The translations under genes were made by a program, and so were the position numbers. A DNA stretch of 64,000 nt from CAWFLT01 sp963816795. GTDB lineage: Bacteria > Acidobacteriota > Vicinamibacteria > Vicinamibacterales > SCN-69-37. The notes below the pieces were generated by a model. That model was not told where the DNA came from and ran no database searches. It saw only the letters and a program-made list of their open reading frames with translations. Shown here in pieces: positions 7,902 to 15,028 of this stretch. How positions within the stretch are numbered: position 1 is the first letter of the stretch; every line of letters starts with the position of its first letter. The stretch covers positions 496,001 to 560,000 of the forward strand of contig CAWFLT010000006.1 of NCBI GenBank assembly GCA_963816795.1, in the 5' to 3' direction.

Positions 7902-8788
7902 CCACGCACCTCGTAGCGGCCGTTGCGCTCGGCGGGCGTCGCAAACGCGGCGCGAATCTGACGTTCGACGTCCTCCCGCGGAGATCTCCGATGGCCGAGC
8001 GCGAGCACGTCGACCGCGGCCACGCCATCGATGTCCGACGCGCCGTAGGCAATGGCCACCTGCGCCAGCTTCGGGCCGTACAGCGGCCAGTCCACCTGGA
8101 TGTGCGGGATGTCGCGACAGATCAATCGCGCGACCGCCATCGTCCTGACGTCGTCGTATCCGGTTGACGGCGCCTCCGGCGGGTCTTGACGCGGAAGGGG
8201 CGCGAACGCGCGCACGTCGCCGATCTCGCGCTGCAGCCGGGCGGCCCGCTCGATGAGCTCCAACCGGGCCGGCCAGGGCGCGCGCTCGACCGTCAGGCGC
8301 CAGGCGCCCAGGCCGCCGTGCCGGACGGCGCGGACGACCTCGATGACGTTGTCAGCGTCGCCGAGCCCGTCGAGCGGCACGTCGGCCACGGCTTCGAGCC
8401 CTTCGGCGCGAAGCTGCGCGGCCAGCGCGGCCAGACCGAGGTGGTCACCGCCGACGAGGGCGAGCAGATCCGCCAGCGAGTAGCCGGTCAGCGGCACATC
8501 GCCCACACGGCCCGCAGCCGCATGGACTCGGCTGAGCGCGTCGTCGATCGACGCCGGGGCACCAACCAGCCGGACCTCGCCAGCGTCACCGATCTCGGCG
8601 TCCGAAGCGGCGGTCTGCATGGCGACGCGGCCGAACGTCACGCGGTCACCGGCCTGCGCCTGCCGCGCACGCTCTCCAAGCGCGCCGACGCTGATGAGGT
8701 CGTGCGAGGCGAGCACGCGCTCGGCGTCGCCGCGAGTCAGGGACTCGCCGGCGCTGATTCTGGTTTCGAGATCGGCAAACGTCGTCAT
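7898..8788 (-). CDS. MqnE/MqnC-like protein lacking the radical SAM cysteines
   Basis: This 296-residue protein has the outline of an aminodeoxyfutalosine synthase. The N-terminal layout SAGESLTRGDAERVLAS...GDRVTFGRV resembles the region that precedes the iron-sulfur site in MqnE/MqnC, and the C-terminal RLICRDIPHIQVDWPLYGPK and VAIAYGASDIDG are clearly MqnE-like. However, the NYTNVCxxxCxxC segment is absent, and the only cysteine is in the late CRDIPH stretch. It cannot hold the SAM [4Fe-4S] cluster in the usual way. It is coupled to mqnA by a 4-nt overlap. It may be a partner or regulator of MqnA/MqnE, or a remnant; a working mqnE would have to be elsewhere. ATG 8788 was preferred over 8821 because it gives the family-like N terminus. 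Confidence 0.75.
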   Translation of the reverse strand: MTTFADLETRISAGESLTRGDAERVLASHDLISVGALGERARQAQAGDRVTFGRVAMQTAASDAEIGDAGEVRLVGAPASIDDALSRVHAAAGRVGDVPLTGYSLADLLALVGGDHLGLAALAAQLRAEGLEAVADVPLDGLGDADNVIEVVRAVRHGGLGAWRLTVERAPWPARLELIERAARLQREIGDVRAFAPLPRQDPPEAPSTGYDDVRTMAVARLICRDIPHIQVDWPLYGPKLAQVAIAYGASDIDGVAAVDVLALGHRRSPREDVERQIRAAFATPAERNGRYEVRG

Positions 8789-8851
8789 CGTTGTTGGTTG
8801 CGAATGGGGCCCCACCCCCATTCGCGCGCCCTCCGCGCGCTCCGCACCGCG

Positions 8852-10306
8852 CTACGGTCGGCCGCGCTTGATCTTGTCCCACACCGCGGTCGCCCGCTTT
8901 GCAGCCGCGTCGGTCATGACGAGCTTCGTCGGAAACTCGCGCGTGACGCCCTCGGAGGGCCACTTCTTCGTGGCGTCAATGCCCATTTTGCCCCCGAACG
9001 CCGGCAGAATCGCCGCGTCGTCCAGGTCGTCCACCGGCCCGGTCGTGATCTGGATATCGCGCGAGGGATCGACGTGCGTGCCGGCCACCCAGGCGACCTC
9101 GGCCTCGTCCTGCACGTTCACGTCCTTGTCGACGACGACAATGCATTTTGAGAACATCAGCTGGCCGAGCCCCCAGAACGCACTCATGATCTTGCGCGCA
9201 TGGCCGGGATAGCGCTTGTCGATCGACACCAGCACGATGTTGTGAAAAATGCCGGCGGCCGGAAAGTGCATGTCGACGATCTCCGGCAGCGTCTTGCGAA
9301 TCAGCGGGAGAAACAGACGCTCGCTCGCCTTGCCGATGTACAGGTCCTCCATTGGAGGCCGGCCGACCACCGTCGTGAGATAGATCGGCTTCTTGCGCAT
9401 CGTCACGCAGGTCAGGTGGAAGACCGGAAAATCGTCGGCCAGCGAGTACAGGCCGGTGTGATCCCCGAAGGGGCCTTCCTTCCGCCGTTCGCCAGGCTCG
9501 ACGTACCCCTCGAGGACGATCTGCGCGCTGGCGGGGACCTCGAGGTCCACCGTCCGGCACTTCACGAGCTCGACCCGGCGCTTGCCGATGACGCCGGCCA
9601 GCATCAGCTCGTCAAGGCCCTCCGGCATCGGCGCGGTGGCAGCGTAGTGGAGCACGGGATCCGCACCGAGGGCGACCGCGACGTCGAGACGCTTGCCGAG
9701 CCGCTCGGCGACGCGGTGGTGCTGGGCGCCACCCTTGTGCCGCTGCCAGTGCATGCCGGTCGTCCGCCGATCGTAGACCTGCATGCGGTAGGTGCCGATG
9801 TTGCGCATGCCGCTCTCGGGATCGCGGGTAATCACCAGCGGCAGCGTAATGAAGGGGCCGCCGTCCTCCGGCCACGTCTTGAGCACCGGCAGCTCGTCGA
9901 GGCCCCCGTCGGGCTTGACGATCTCCTGACAGGGCGCGTCCTTGACGGTCTTCGGCATCAGATCGGAGAGCCTGCTGACGAGCGGCATGAGCTTCAGGGC
10001 GTCCATGAACCCGCGAGGCTGCGGCGGCGTCGTCAGCTCCTCGATTTCGCGCGACAGATCATCGAGCGTCTCCACGCCCAGGGCCAGACAGATGCGCGAC
10101 ATCGAGCCGAACAGATTCGCGGCGACCGGCATCGTGGCGCCGGTCGGCCGCTCGAAGACCAGCGCCGGCCCGCCGCCTGGCGACTTGCAGGCGCGGTCGA
10201 TCACGGCCGAGATTTCGAGATCCGGACTGAGCGCATCGTCGATGCGCACCAGATCCTTGCGGCGCTCGAGCTCGGCGATGAACGACGTGATGTCGGCGAA
10301 GGTCAT
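8852..10306 (-). CDS. ubiD: UbiD-family decarboxylase (menaquinone pathway)
   Basis: This prenylated-FMN-dependent decarboxylase of 484 residues removes the ring carboxylate in quinone synthesis. Recognisable motifs are NIGTYRMQVYD near residue 180, MHWQRHKGG near residue 197, EGPFGDHTGLYS near residue 290 and the acidic residues of PEIVDMHFPAAG. Together with ubiX in the same block it should decarboxylate the prenylated dihydroxynaphthoate (MqnL/MqnM-type step); that substrate is inferred from context. The ATG at 10306 overlaps the stop of the upstream oxidoreductase gene (ATGA), so an open extension toward 10567 is not part of it. Confidence 0.92.
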   Translation of the reverse strand: MTFADITSFIAELERRKDLVRIDDALSPDLEISAVIDRACKSPGGGPALVFERPTGATMPVAANLFGSMSRICLALGVETLDDLSREIEELTTPPQPRGFMDALKLMPLVSRLSDLMPKTVKDAPCQEIVKPDGGLDELPVLKTWPEDGGPFITLPLVITRDPESGMRNIGTYRMQVYDRRTTGMHWQRHKGGAQHHRVAERLGKRLDVAVALGADPVLHYAATAPMPEGLDELMLAGVIGKRRVELVKCRTVDLEVPASAQIVLEGYVEPGERRKEGPFGDHTGLYSLADDFPVFHLTCVTMRKKPIYLTTVVGRPPMEDLYIGKASERLFLPLIRKTLPEIVDMHFPAAGIFHNIVLVSIDKRYPGHARKIMSAFWGLGQLMFSKCIVVVDKDVNVQDEAEVAWVAGTHVDPSRDIQITTGPVDDLDDAAILPAFGGKMGIDATKKWPSEGVTREFPTKLVMTDAAAKRATAVWDKIKRGRP

Positions 10307-11238
10307 GCGTTCCCTGCCATCGCCTCGGCGACTCTGGTTGCGAGCGCGAGCGCCCGGCGGCCGGCCATGCCGGTGACGAGCGGCGCCCGGCCCAGCCGGA
10401 CGGCCTCGACGAAGTCTGCGAGCTCGCGCTTCAGCGGCTCGTCCCGGGTGATCTCGACGCGTCCGCCCTCGATCTCCGGCCGCTCGCCGGGCCGCGGACG
10501 CAGGCGCCACACCTCGAGCTCCTGCGCGCCATAGTCGACCGACACGTACATGTCCGGCTGGAAACATCGCACCTTGCGGACCTTGTCGCGGCTGATCCGG
10601 CTGGCCGTCAGATTCGCGATGCAGCCGGACCCCATCCTCACCCGCGCATTGGCGATGTCGATTTTGGGCGTCAGGACCGGCACGCCGATGGCCTCCACGC
10701 CGGCAACCTCCGAGCCATCCATCGCCAGAATGATATCGAGGTCGTGGATCATCACGTCGAAGACGACGTCGATGTCGAGACTGCGATCCGGAAACCCGCT
10801 CAGGCGGTGGACTTCGATGAAGCGCGGCTGTTGCAGAATGGGCAGGGCCGCCTGAATCGCCGGGTTGAACCGCTCGGTATGACCGACGGCCAGCGTCGCG
10901 CCGGACGCGGCGGCGAGGCGGAGCATCTCGTCGGCCTCGCCGAGGGTGACGGTCATCGGCTTTTCAACCAGCACGTGGACGCCCCGTTCGAGAAACGGAC
11001 GCGCCACGTCGAGGTGCGCCGCGGTCGGCACGGCGACCACGACCGCGTCGACGCGATCGAGCAGCTCTTCCGCACGCGTGAGCGGCTCGGCACTGGTGCC
11101 GGCGACGGCCGCATGGGCTCGCTCTCTGACGAGGTCGACCGCCGCGACGAAATCCGCGTCCGGCAGACCCGCCAGAATCCGGGCGTGATGCTTGCCGAGG
11201 TGGCCGACGCCGATCACCGCAATCCGTGGACGCATCAT
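10303..11238 (-). CDS. Gfo/Idh/MocA-family oxidoreductase (possible UDP-GlcNAc dehydrogenase)
   Basis: This 311-residue NAD(P)-dependent oxidoreductase has the Rossmann motif GVGHLGKHHARIL at residues 10-22 and the family EKPM motif near residue 94, followed by GHTERFNPAI. It overlaps lpxI by 4 nt on one side and ubiD by 4 nt on the other. Oxidoreductases of this type beside lipid A genes can be GnnA, which oxidises UDP-GlcNAc on the way to the 2,3-diamino sugar of some lipid A molecules. A GnnB transaminase is not seen nearby, so this assignment remains open. The ATG ATG start gives two choices 3 nt apart. Confidence 0.85.
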   Translation of the reverse strand: MMRPRIAVIGVGHLGKHHARILAGLPDADFVAAVDLVRERAHAAVAGTSAEPLTRAEELLDRVDAVVVAVPTAAHLDVARPFLERGVHVLVEKPMTVTLGEADEMLRLAAASGATLAVGHTERFNPAIQAALPILQQPRFIEVHRLSGFPDRSLDIDVVFDVMIHDLDIILAMDGSEVAGVEAIGVPVLTPKIDIANARVRMGSGCIANLTASRISRDKVRKVRCFQPDMYVSVDYGAQELEVWRLRPRPGERPEIEGGRVEITRDEPLKRELADFVEAVRLGRAPLVTGMAGRRALALATRVAEAMAGNA

Positions 11239-12068
11239 GCCGGCGCTCCCGGCAGCCCGCGGCCGACGACGACGATGGCCGCCTCGTCGGCGGCGCGGAC
11301 GAACTCGTCGCCGTCGAGAATCAGCGTGCGGCCGGCATCGATCGAAATCGCGTCCGCGCCCGCTGCGCGCATCGCCGCAATCGTGGCGACGCCGACCACC
11401 GGCACGTCGAAGCGCATGTCCTGCGACGGCTTCGCGACCTTGACGACGCGCGTGCCCGCGCCGGCGAGCCGCCCGGCGCGGGCGATGGTCTCGTCGGTGC
11501 CTTCCATCGCCTCGACGGCGACCACCGCATGGTCCTTGATCACGATCGTCTGTCCGACGTCAACGCCGGCGATCACGTCGGCGACGCGATACCCGAACGC
11601 GAAGTCGCCCTGCATCGCCTCGGTCGGCACGGCCTTCGAGATGACGCCAGGCTTCGCCACCAATTCCGCCAGCAGGGCCGTCGAGTCCATCAGCGTCACG
11701 CCGTTCTCGAGCAGCACATCGGCGACCGCGGCGATGAGGGCGTCGGTGTTCTTCGCCTTCAGGCGCATCAGCACCGACAGCAGCGTCATGTCCGGCATCA
11801 CCCCGCCGAACAGCTTGACGTGCTTCACCTGCCCGGCCATCACGGCCCGGCTCACGCCCTGCGTCTTGAAGGTCTTGAGCAGCTTGCCGAGCTGTCCGAG
11901 CTGGATCCAGCTGAAGGTCGTCCCGCCGACTTCTCCAGCCAGCCGCTCGAGATCCGGAAAGGCCTCGCCCTCGATGGCGGCGATGGCGACCTCGTGGCCC
12001 AGTCGCCGCGCGGCACGCAGCACGAGGAACGGAAACGCGCCGTTCCCGGCGATCAGGCCTATCGGCAC
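11235..12068 (-). CDS. lpxI: UDP-2,3-diacylglucosamine pyrophosphatase LpxI
   Basis: LpxI hydrolyses UDP-2,3-diacylglucosamine to lipid X in lipid A synthesis and replaces LpxH in many non-enteric bacteria. The 277-residue protein begins PIGLIAGNGAFPFLVLRAARR and carries the family stretches AGQVKHVKLFG, LLENGVTLMDST, KVAKPSQDMRFDVP and SIDAGRTLILD. The start is GTG at 12068. The frame stays open to 12233, but that extension translates the intergenic repeat array and is not credible. The gene follows fabZ-lpxA, as expected for a lipid A operon. Confidence 0.92.
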   Translation of the reverse strand: MPIGLIAGNGAFPFLVLRAARRLGHEVAIAAIEGEAFPDLERLAGEVGGTTFSWIQLGQLGKLLKTFKTQGVSRAVMAGQVKHVKLFGGVMPDMTLLSVLMRLKAKNTDALIAAVADVLLENGVTLMDSTALLAELVAKPGVISKAVPTEAMQGDFAFGYRVADVIAGVDVGQTIVIKDHAVVAVEAMEGTDETIARAGRLAGAGTRVVKVAKPSQDMRFDVPVVGVATIAAMRAAGADAISIDAGRTLILDGDEFVRAADEAAIVVVGRGLPGAPA

Positions 12069-12078
12069 GGCGGACTCG

Positions 12079-12207
12079 GTGCTGGGTGCCAGGTGCTGGG
12101 TGCTTGGGTGCGAGGCCGGCGCCGGTGTACTGCCTGAGTTGCGGCGCACCCAGCACCTAGCACTCCGCGCGTCGCACCAGCACGCAGCACCCAGCACCCA
12201 GCACCCG
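12079..12207. repeat. Paired inverted array of AGCACCC-type heptads
   Basis: The lpxA-lpxI gap is almost completely filled by degenerate GGTGCTG/AGCACCC units. The left part (12079-12108) reads in the GGTGCTG orientation and the right part (12146-12206) in the CAGCACC orientation, with about 38 nt of unrelated sequence between. The arms can pair into a long hairpin. Related arrays occur at 14279-14381 and 33513-33552. Confidence 0.85.
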
Positions 12208-12210
12208 CGT

Positions 12211-13497
12211 CTACTCCACATCCACCAAATCATCCACCCGCTTGGATGGCCGGCGGAGAATGACGCCGCGCTTGGCGGAGAGGATGAAGGTGACGAGGTA
12301 CGTCACTTCGGGGGCGATGAGGCTGCGGTCGCGTTCGATCAGCTCGAGGGCGCGGCTGGTGTTGTGCTGCAGCAGTTGGCGGTAGGCGCGCCGCAGCTTG
12401 CTGATCAGGTCCTGGCTGAAGCCGCGCCGGGCGAGGCCGATCGAGTTCACGCCATAGATGCGCGCGCGGTTGCCGACGGTCTTGGCGTACGGCAGGGCGT
12501 CGCGGGTGACCACCGTGTAGCCGCCGATGAACGCATGCTGGCCGACCCGGCAGAACTGGTGGACGCCTGAATAGGCGCTGATCGTCGCATAGTCTTCGAC
12601 CGTGACGTGGCCGCCGAGCGTCGCCGCGTTGCCGAAGATGGTGTGGCTGCCGACGTGACAGTCGTGCGCGACGTGAGCGTAGGCCATGAACAGGTTGTGA
12701 TGGCCAATCGTCGTGATGCCGCCACCGCCTTCCGTCCCGCGATGGATCGTGACGAACTCCCGGAACACGTTGTGGTGCCCGATGATGAGCTGCGTCGGCT
12801 CGCCGCGGTACTTGAGGTCCTGCGGCGCCAGACCGATCGAGGCGAGCGGGGCGATCTGCGTGTAGTCGCCGATCTCCGTCCAGCCGTCGACGACACTCGA
12901 CGCGCCGATGCGGCAGAACTTGCCGATCGTCACGTGCGCGCCGATCGTCGCGTACGGCCCGATGACCGTGCCCTCGCCCACGCGGGCGTTCGGATGGACG
13001 ATCGCGGTGTCGTGAATGAGCACTTCGCCGGCCGCGGCGTCGGCCTCTTCGACCTCGCGCGAGTACGGCCGCCGCGGTCCTTCGACAGCGAGGACCAGCT
13101 CGGCTTCGGCGACGACGCTGTCGGCGACCGATGCCACCGCCTTGGCGCGGACCAGACCGCGCCGGCGCCGCCCGATCGTCACCTCGAGCTGCAGACGATC
13201 GCCGGGCACCACCTGGCGGCGAAACTTCGCCTTGTCCACGCCGCGCAGCCACGCGCACTGGCCGGCTGAATCGCTGCCGGCAAACAGCAGCAGCGACGCG
13301 ACCTGCGTCAGCGACTCGATCATCAGCACACCCGGCATGAGCGGCGTGCCCGGAAAATGTCCCTGAAAGAACTCTTCGTTGACCGTGACGTTCTTGACGG
13401 CGACGATGCGCTTGCCCGGTTCGTGGTGGGTGACGGCGTCAACGAGCACCGACGGGTAGCGGTACGTCAGGTGCTCGAGGACGGAAAGGATCTGCAT
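12211..13497 (-). CDS. lpxA: FabZ-LpxA fusion: 3-hydroxyacyl-ACP dehydratase / UDP-GlcNAc acyltransferase
   Basis: This is one continuous 428-residue reading frame with two enzymes. Residues 1-150 are a FabZ hot-dog dehydratase with the active-site motif EEFFQGHFPGTPLMPG and the catalytic Glu in LMIESLTQ. From about residue 168 a full LpxA follows. It has left-handed beta-helix hexapeptides (VHPNARVGEGTVIGPYATIG), the acyltransferase His in MAYAHVAHDCHVG, and the C-terminal helical domain RRGFSQDLISKLRRAYRQLL. The two act on the same pool of hydroxyacyl-ACP, dehydrating it or placing it on UDP-GlcNAc. The ATG at 13497 has a GAGAG element about 10 nt upstream. No frame break is needed, so the fusion looks genuine. 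Confidence 0.92.
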   Translation of the reverse strand: MQILSVLEHLTYRYPSVLVDAVTHHEPGKRIVAVKNVTVNEEFFQGHFPGTPLMPGVLMIESLTQVASLLLFAGSDSAGQCAWLRGVDKAKFRRQVVPGDRLQLEVTIGRRRRGLVRAKAVASVADSVVAEAELVLAVEGPRRPYSREVEEADAAAGEVLIHDTAIVHPNARVGEGTVIGPYATIGAHVTIGKFCRIGASSVVDGWTEIGDYTQIAPLASIGLAPQDLKYRGEPTQLIIGHHNVFREFVTIHRGTEGGGGITTIGHHNLFMAYAHVAHDCHVGSHTIFGNAATLGGHVTVEDYATISAYSGVHQFCRVGQHAFIGGYTVVTRDALPYAKTVGNRARIYGVNSIGLARRGFSQDLISKLRRAYRQLLQHNTSRALELIERDRSLIAPEVTYLVTFILSAKRGVILRRPSKRVDDLVDVE

Positions 13498-13510
13498 TAA
13501 ACGAAGACTC

Positions 13511-13562
13511 TCACAGAATTTGGGGATTTGGAGATTGGGGATCCCCAAATCTCCCAAACCTC
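13511..13562. repeat. Imperfect palindrome of GGGGATTTGGAGATT-type units
   Basis: Units of the type GGATTTGGAGATTGGGG run into GGATCC and then back as CCCCAAATCTCCCAAACC. This is a low-complexity inverted repeat centred near 13541, between skp and fabZ-lpxA. It could form a hairpin in the transcript. There is no T-run for a classical terminator. Confidence 0.75.
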
Positions 13563-13577
13563 AAATGTGCGTGTTCT

Positions 13578-14234
13578 CTACTTTCCCGCGTCGAGACGCT
13601 TGGTGACGTCGCCCGTCAGGTCGAGCCCGGCATGCGCCGCGACGATCGCCGCGCTCTCGCCGAGCTGGAAGATCATCCAGAGGCCGCGCTCGTTCCGGAT
13701 CGCTTCGACGATCGGGAGCACGGCGCGCTGGAAGCTCTCGAGGAGCTCGGTCTGGAGCTGGTTGCGCTGGACTTCCGCGTCCTGCTGCATGAACTGGCCT
13801 TCGCGCTGCAACCGGTCGAGGTCACGGGTCCAGCCGGTCATCACGGCTTCGGAGGCGACGCTCTGCTGCGCCTTCATCTTCTCCTGCAACCCCTGGATCT
13901 CCTTGGCCTTGCCCTGAAGCGCTCCGTTCAACTTGTCGTCGAGCGCCTTCATCTTCTCGAGTCCGGACTTGCCGAGCTTCGAGTCGTTGACCACGCGCTG
14001 CAGGTCGACGAAGGCGACTTTGGCCTCAGGCGGGAACGGCAGCGGCACGGCGGCCGGCTTGGGCGAGGTGGCGCCTGGCGGCGGCACGATCGGTGGCGGT
14101 GGCGTCGTCGGCTTCTGAGTCGTCGTCGGCGGCGGCTGGGCCGGCGGCGGCGTGGTCGGCGGAGTGACCTGGGCAAACGCCGGAGCGGCGCCCAGTGCGG
14201 CTACGAAAGCAAACGTGAGCGTAATGCGTCTCAT
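13578..14234 (-). CDS. Skp/OmpH-family periplasmic chaperone with proline-rich N-terminal linker
   Basis: A signal peptide (MRRITLTFAFVAALGAAPAFAQ) is followed by a 45-residue Pro/Thr-rich stretch. The OmpH domain comes next, starting KVAFVDLQRVVNDSKLGKSG with a long helical coiled-coil middle (LNGALQGKAKEIQGLQEKMK) and a tail GLDLTGDVTKRLDAGK. Skp carries unfolded outer-membrane proteins across the periplasm to BamA, whose gene lies upstream. ATG 14234 was chosen over the GTG at 14243 because an AAGG element sits 9 nt before it. The proline-rich insert is unusual for Skp and may tether or extend the chaperone. Confidence 0.85.
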   Translation of the reverse strand: MRRITLTFAFVAALGAAPAFAQVTPPTTPPPAQPPPTTTQKPTTPPPPIVPPPGATSPKPAAVPLPFPPEAKVAFVDLQRVVNDSKLGKSGLEKMKALDDKLNGALQGKAKEIQGLQEKMKAQQSVASEAVMTGWTRDLDRLQREGQFMQQDAEVQRNQLQTELLESFQRAVLPIVEAIRNERGLWMIFQLGESAAIVAAHAGLDLTGDVTKRLDAGK

Positions 14235-14278
14235 CCTATGCACACCTTGGAAAACAGGAAACGATACCGTAAATAGAT

Positions 14279-14381
14279 GCTGAGTGCTAGGTGCTGGGTG
14301 CTACGGTGCTCGGGCCACCTGGGGACTCGCGCGCGCCGGCCATGGTACGCACCAGCACCCAGCACTTAGCACCCAGCACCC
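14279..14381. repeat. Paired inverted array of AGCACCC-type heptads
   Basis: GTGCTAGGTGCTGGGTGCT-type units (14279-14311) and the inverted CAGCACCCAGCACTTAGCACC units (14350-14381) flank a 38-nt spacer of different sequence. It fills the gap between the lipoprotein gene and skp. It has the same architecture as the array at 12079-12207, but the spacer is unrelated. Confidence 0.85.
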
Positions 14382-14383
14382 GG

Positions 14384-14818
14384 TTATGGATGCACGATGA
14401 TGATTTCAAACGACGCGGACTCGACGAGCTTGCCGTCGTCAGCCACCCGGGCGCACAGCACGCCGATGCCGTTGATGTTGCCCAGGATCACGGTGCCCTG
14501 GAAGGCGTTCTCGTTGGCGAGCGTGATTTGGCAGGTCGTGCCGTTCCAGACGCCGACACCGAAGCCCACGGGAATCGTCGTGTCGGCCACCCCGAGCGTC
14601 TTGAGCGTCGCCGACATCGCGCCAGCCCCGGTGCTCGTGAACGTGAAAATGGAGGCGCCGTTGATGGTCAAGGTGCCGGTGAACGTGTCAGTGACCGGCG
14701 GCTGCGGTGACGGATTGATCGGCGTCGGCGCCTCACCCGAATCGCACGCCGCGCTGGTCAGGACGGCCGCGGCCAAGGCCAGCGCCGCCGCAAACGATCG
14801 AAACGAAACCCTCCGCAT
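14384..14818 (-). CDS. Putative small lipoprotein of unknown function
   Basis: This 144-residue protein has a lipoprotein signal peptide (MRRVSFRSFAAALALAAAVL) and a lipobox-like LTSAAC, giving an acylated Cys at about residue 25. A Pro-rich spacer and a beta-rich domain with two cysteines (GTTCQITLANENAFQGTV, GVLCARVADDG) follow; these may form a disulfide. No family was recognised. Similar lipoproteins with a domain of this size are frequent in Acidobacteriota. ATG 14818 is chosen because it starts the signal peptide; upstream codons in the same frame cover a GC-rich repeat region. Confidence 0.7.
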   Translation of the reverse strand: MRRVSFRSFAAALALAAAVLTSAACDSGEAPTPINPSPQPPVTDTFTGTLTINGASIFTFTSTGAGAMSATLKTLGVADTTIPVGFGVGVWNGTTCQITLANENAFQGTVILGNINGIGVLCARVADDGKLVESASFEIIIVHP

Positions 14819-14839
14819 CCTCGACTCTCGGCGGCCCTT

Positions 14840-15025
14840 GCCGCATGGCGACGGGCCCCACTCGCGCGCCCGCGACGGCCGTACACTCGCCTGCGGGCGG
14901 TCAACTTTCAGTTGCGCATGGGGCCCCACCCTCATCACTCGATGCGCGGGGCCCCATCCCCGGCGCTCTGGCTCAAGGCGCTCGCGCGCCCGCGACGGCT
15001 CGTTACACTCGCCTGCGGGCGGTCA
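14840..15025. repeat. GGGGCCCC-associated GC-rich direct repeats
   Basis: Two nearly identical 43-45-bp copies (14861-14903 and 14981-15025, starting CTCGCGCGCCCGCGACGG and ending CGCCTGCGGGCGGTCA) lie in the bamA-lipoprotein gap. GGGGCCCCAYCC boxes occur at 14929 and 14948. Similar GGGGCCCC boxes followed by CGCGCGCC sequence occur at 8806 and 37092. No gene fits here. Confidence 0.7.
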
Positions 15026-15028
15026 TCC

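Noticed and set aside
9200..10534. Long plus-strand frame of 444 codons opposite ubiD
   Set aside because: It is antisense to a conserved gene in high-GC DNA, with Arg/Asp/His-rich composition and no recognisable motif. The same applies to long plus-strand frames at 10744-12570 and 18816-20522 and to the minus-strand frame at 41636-43630.
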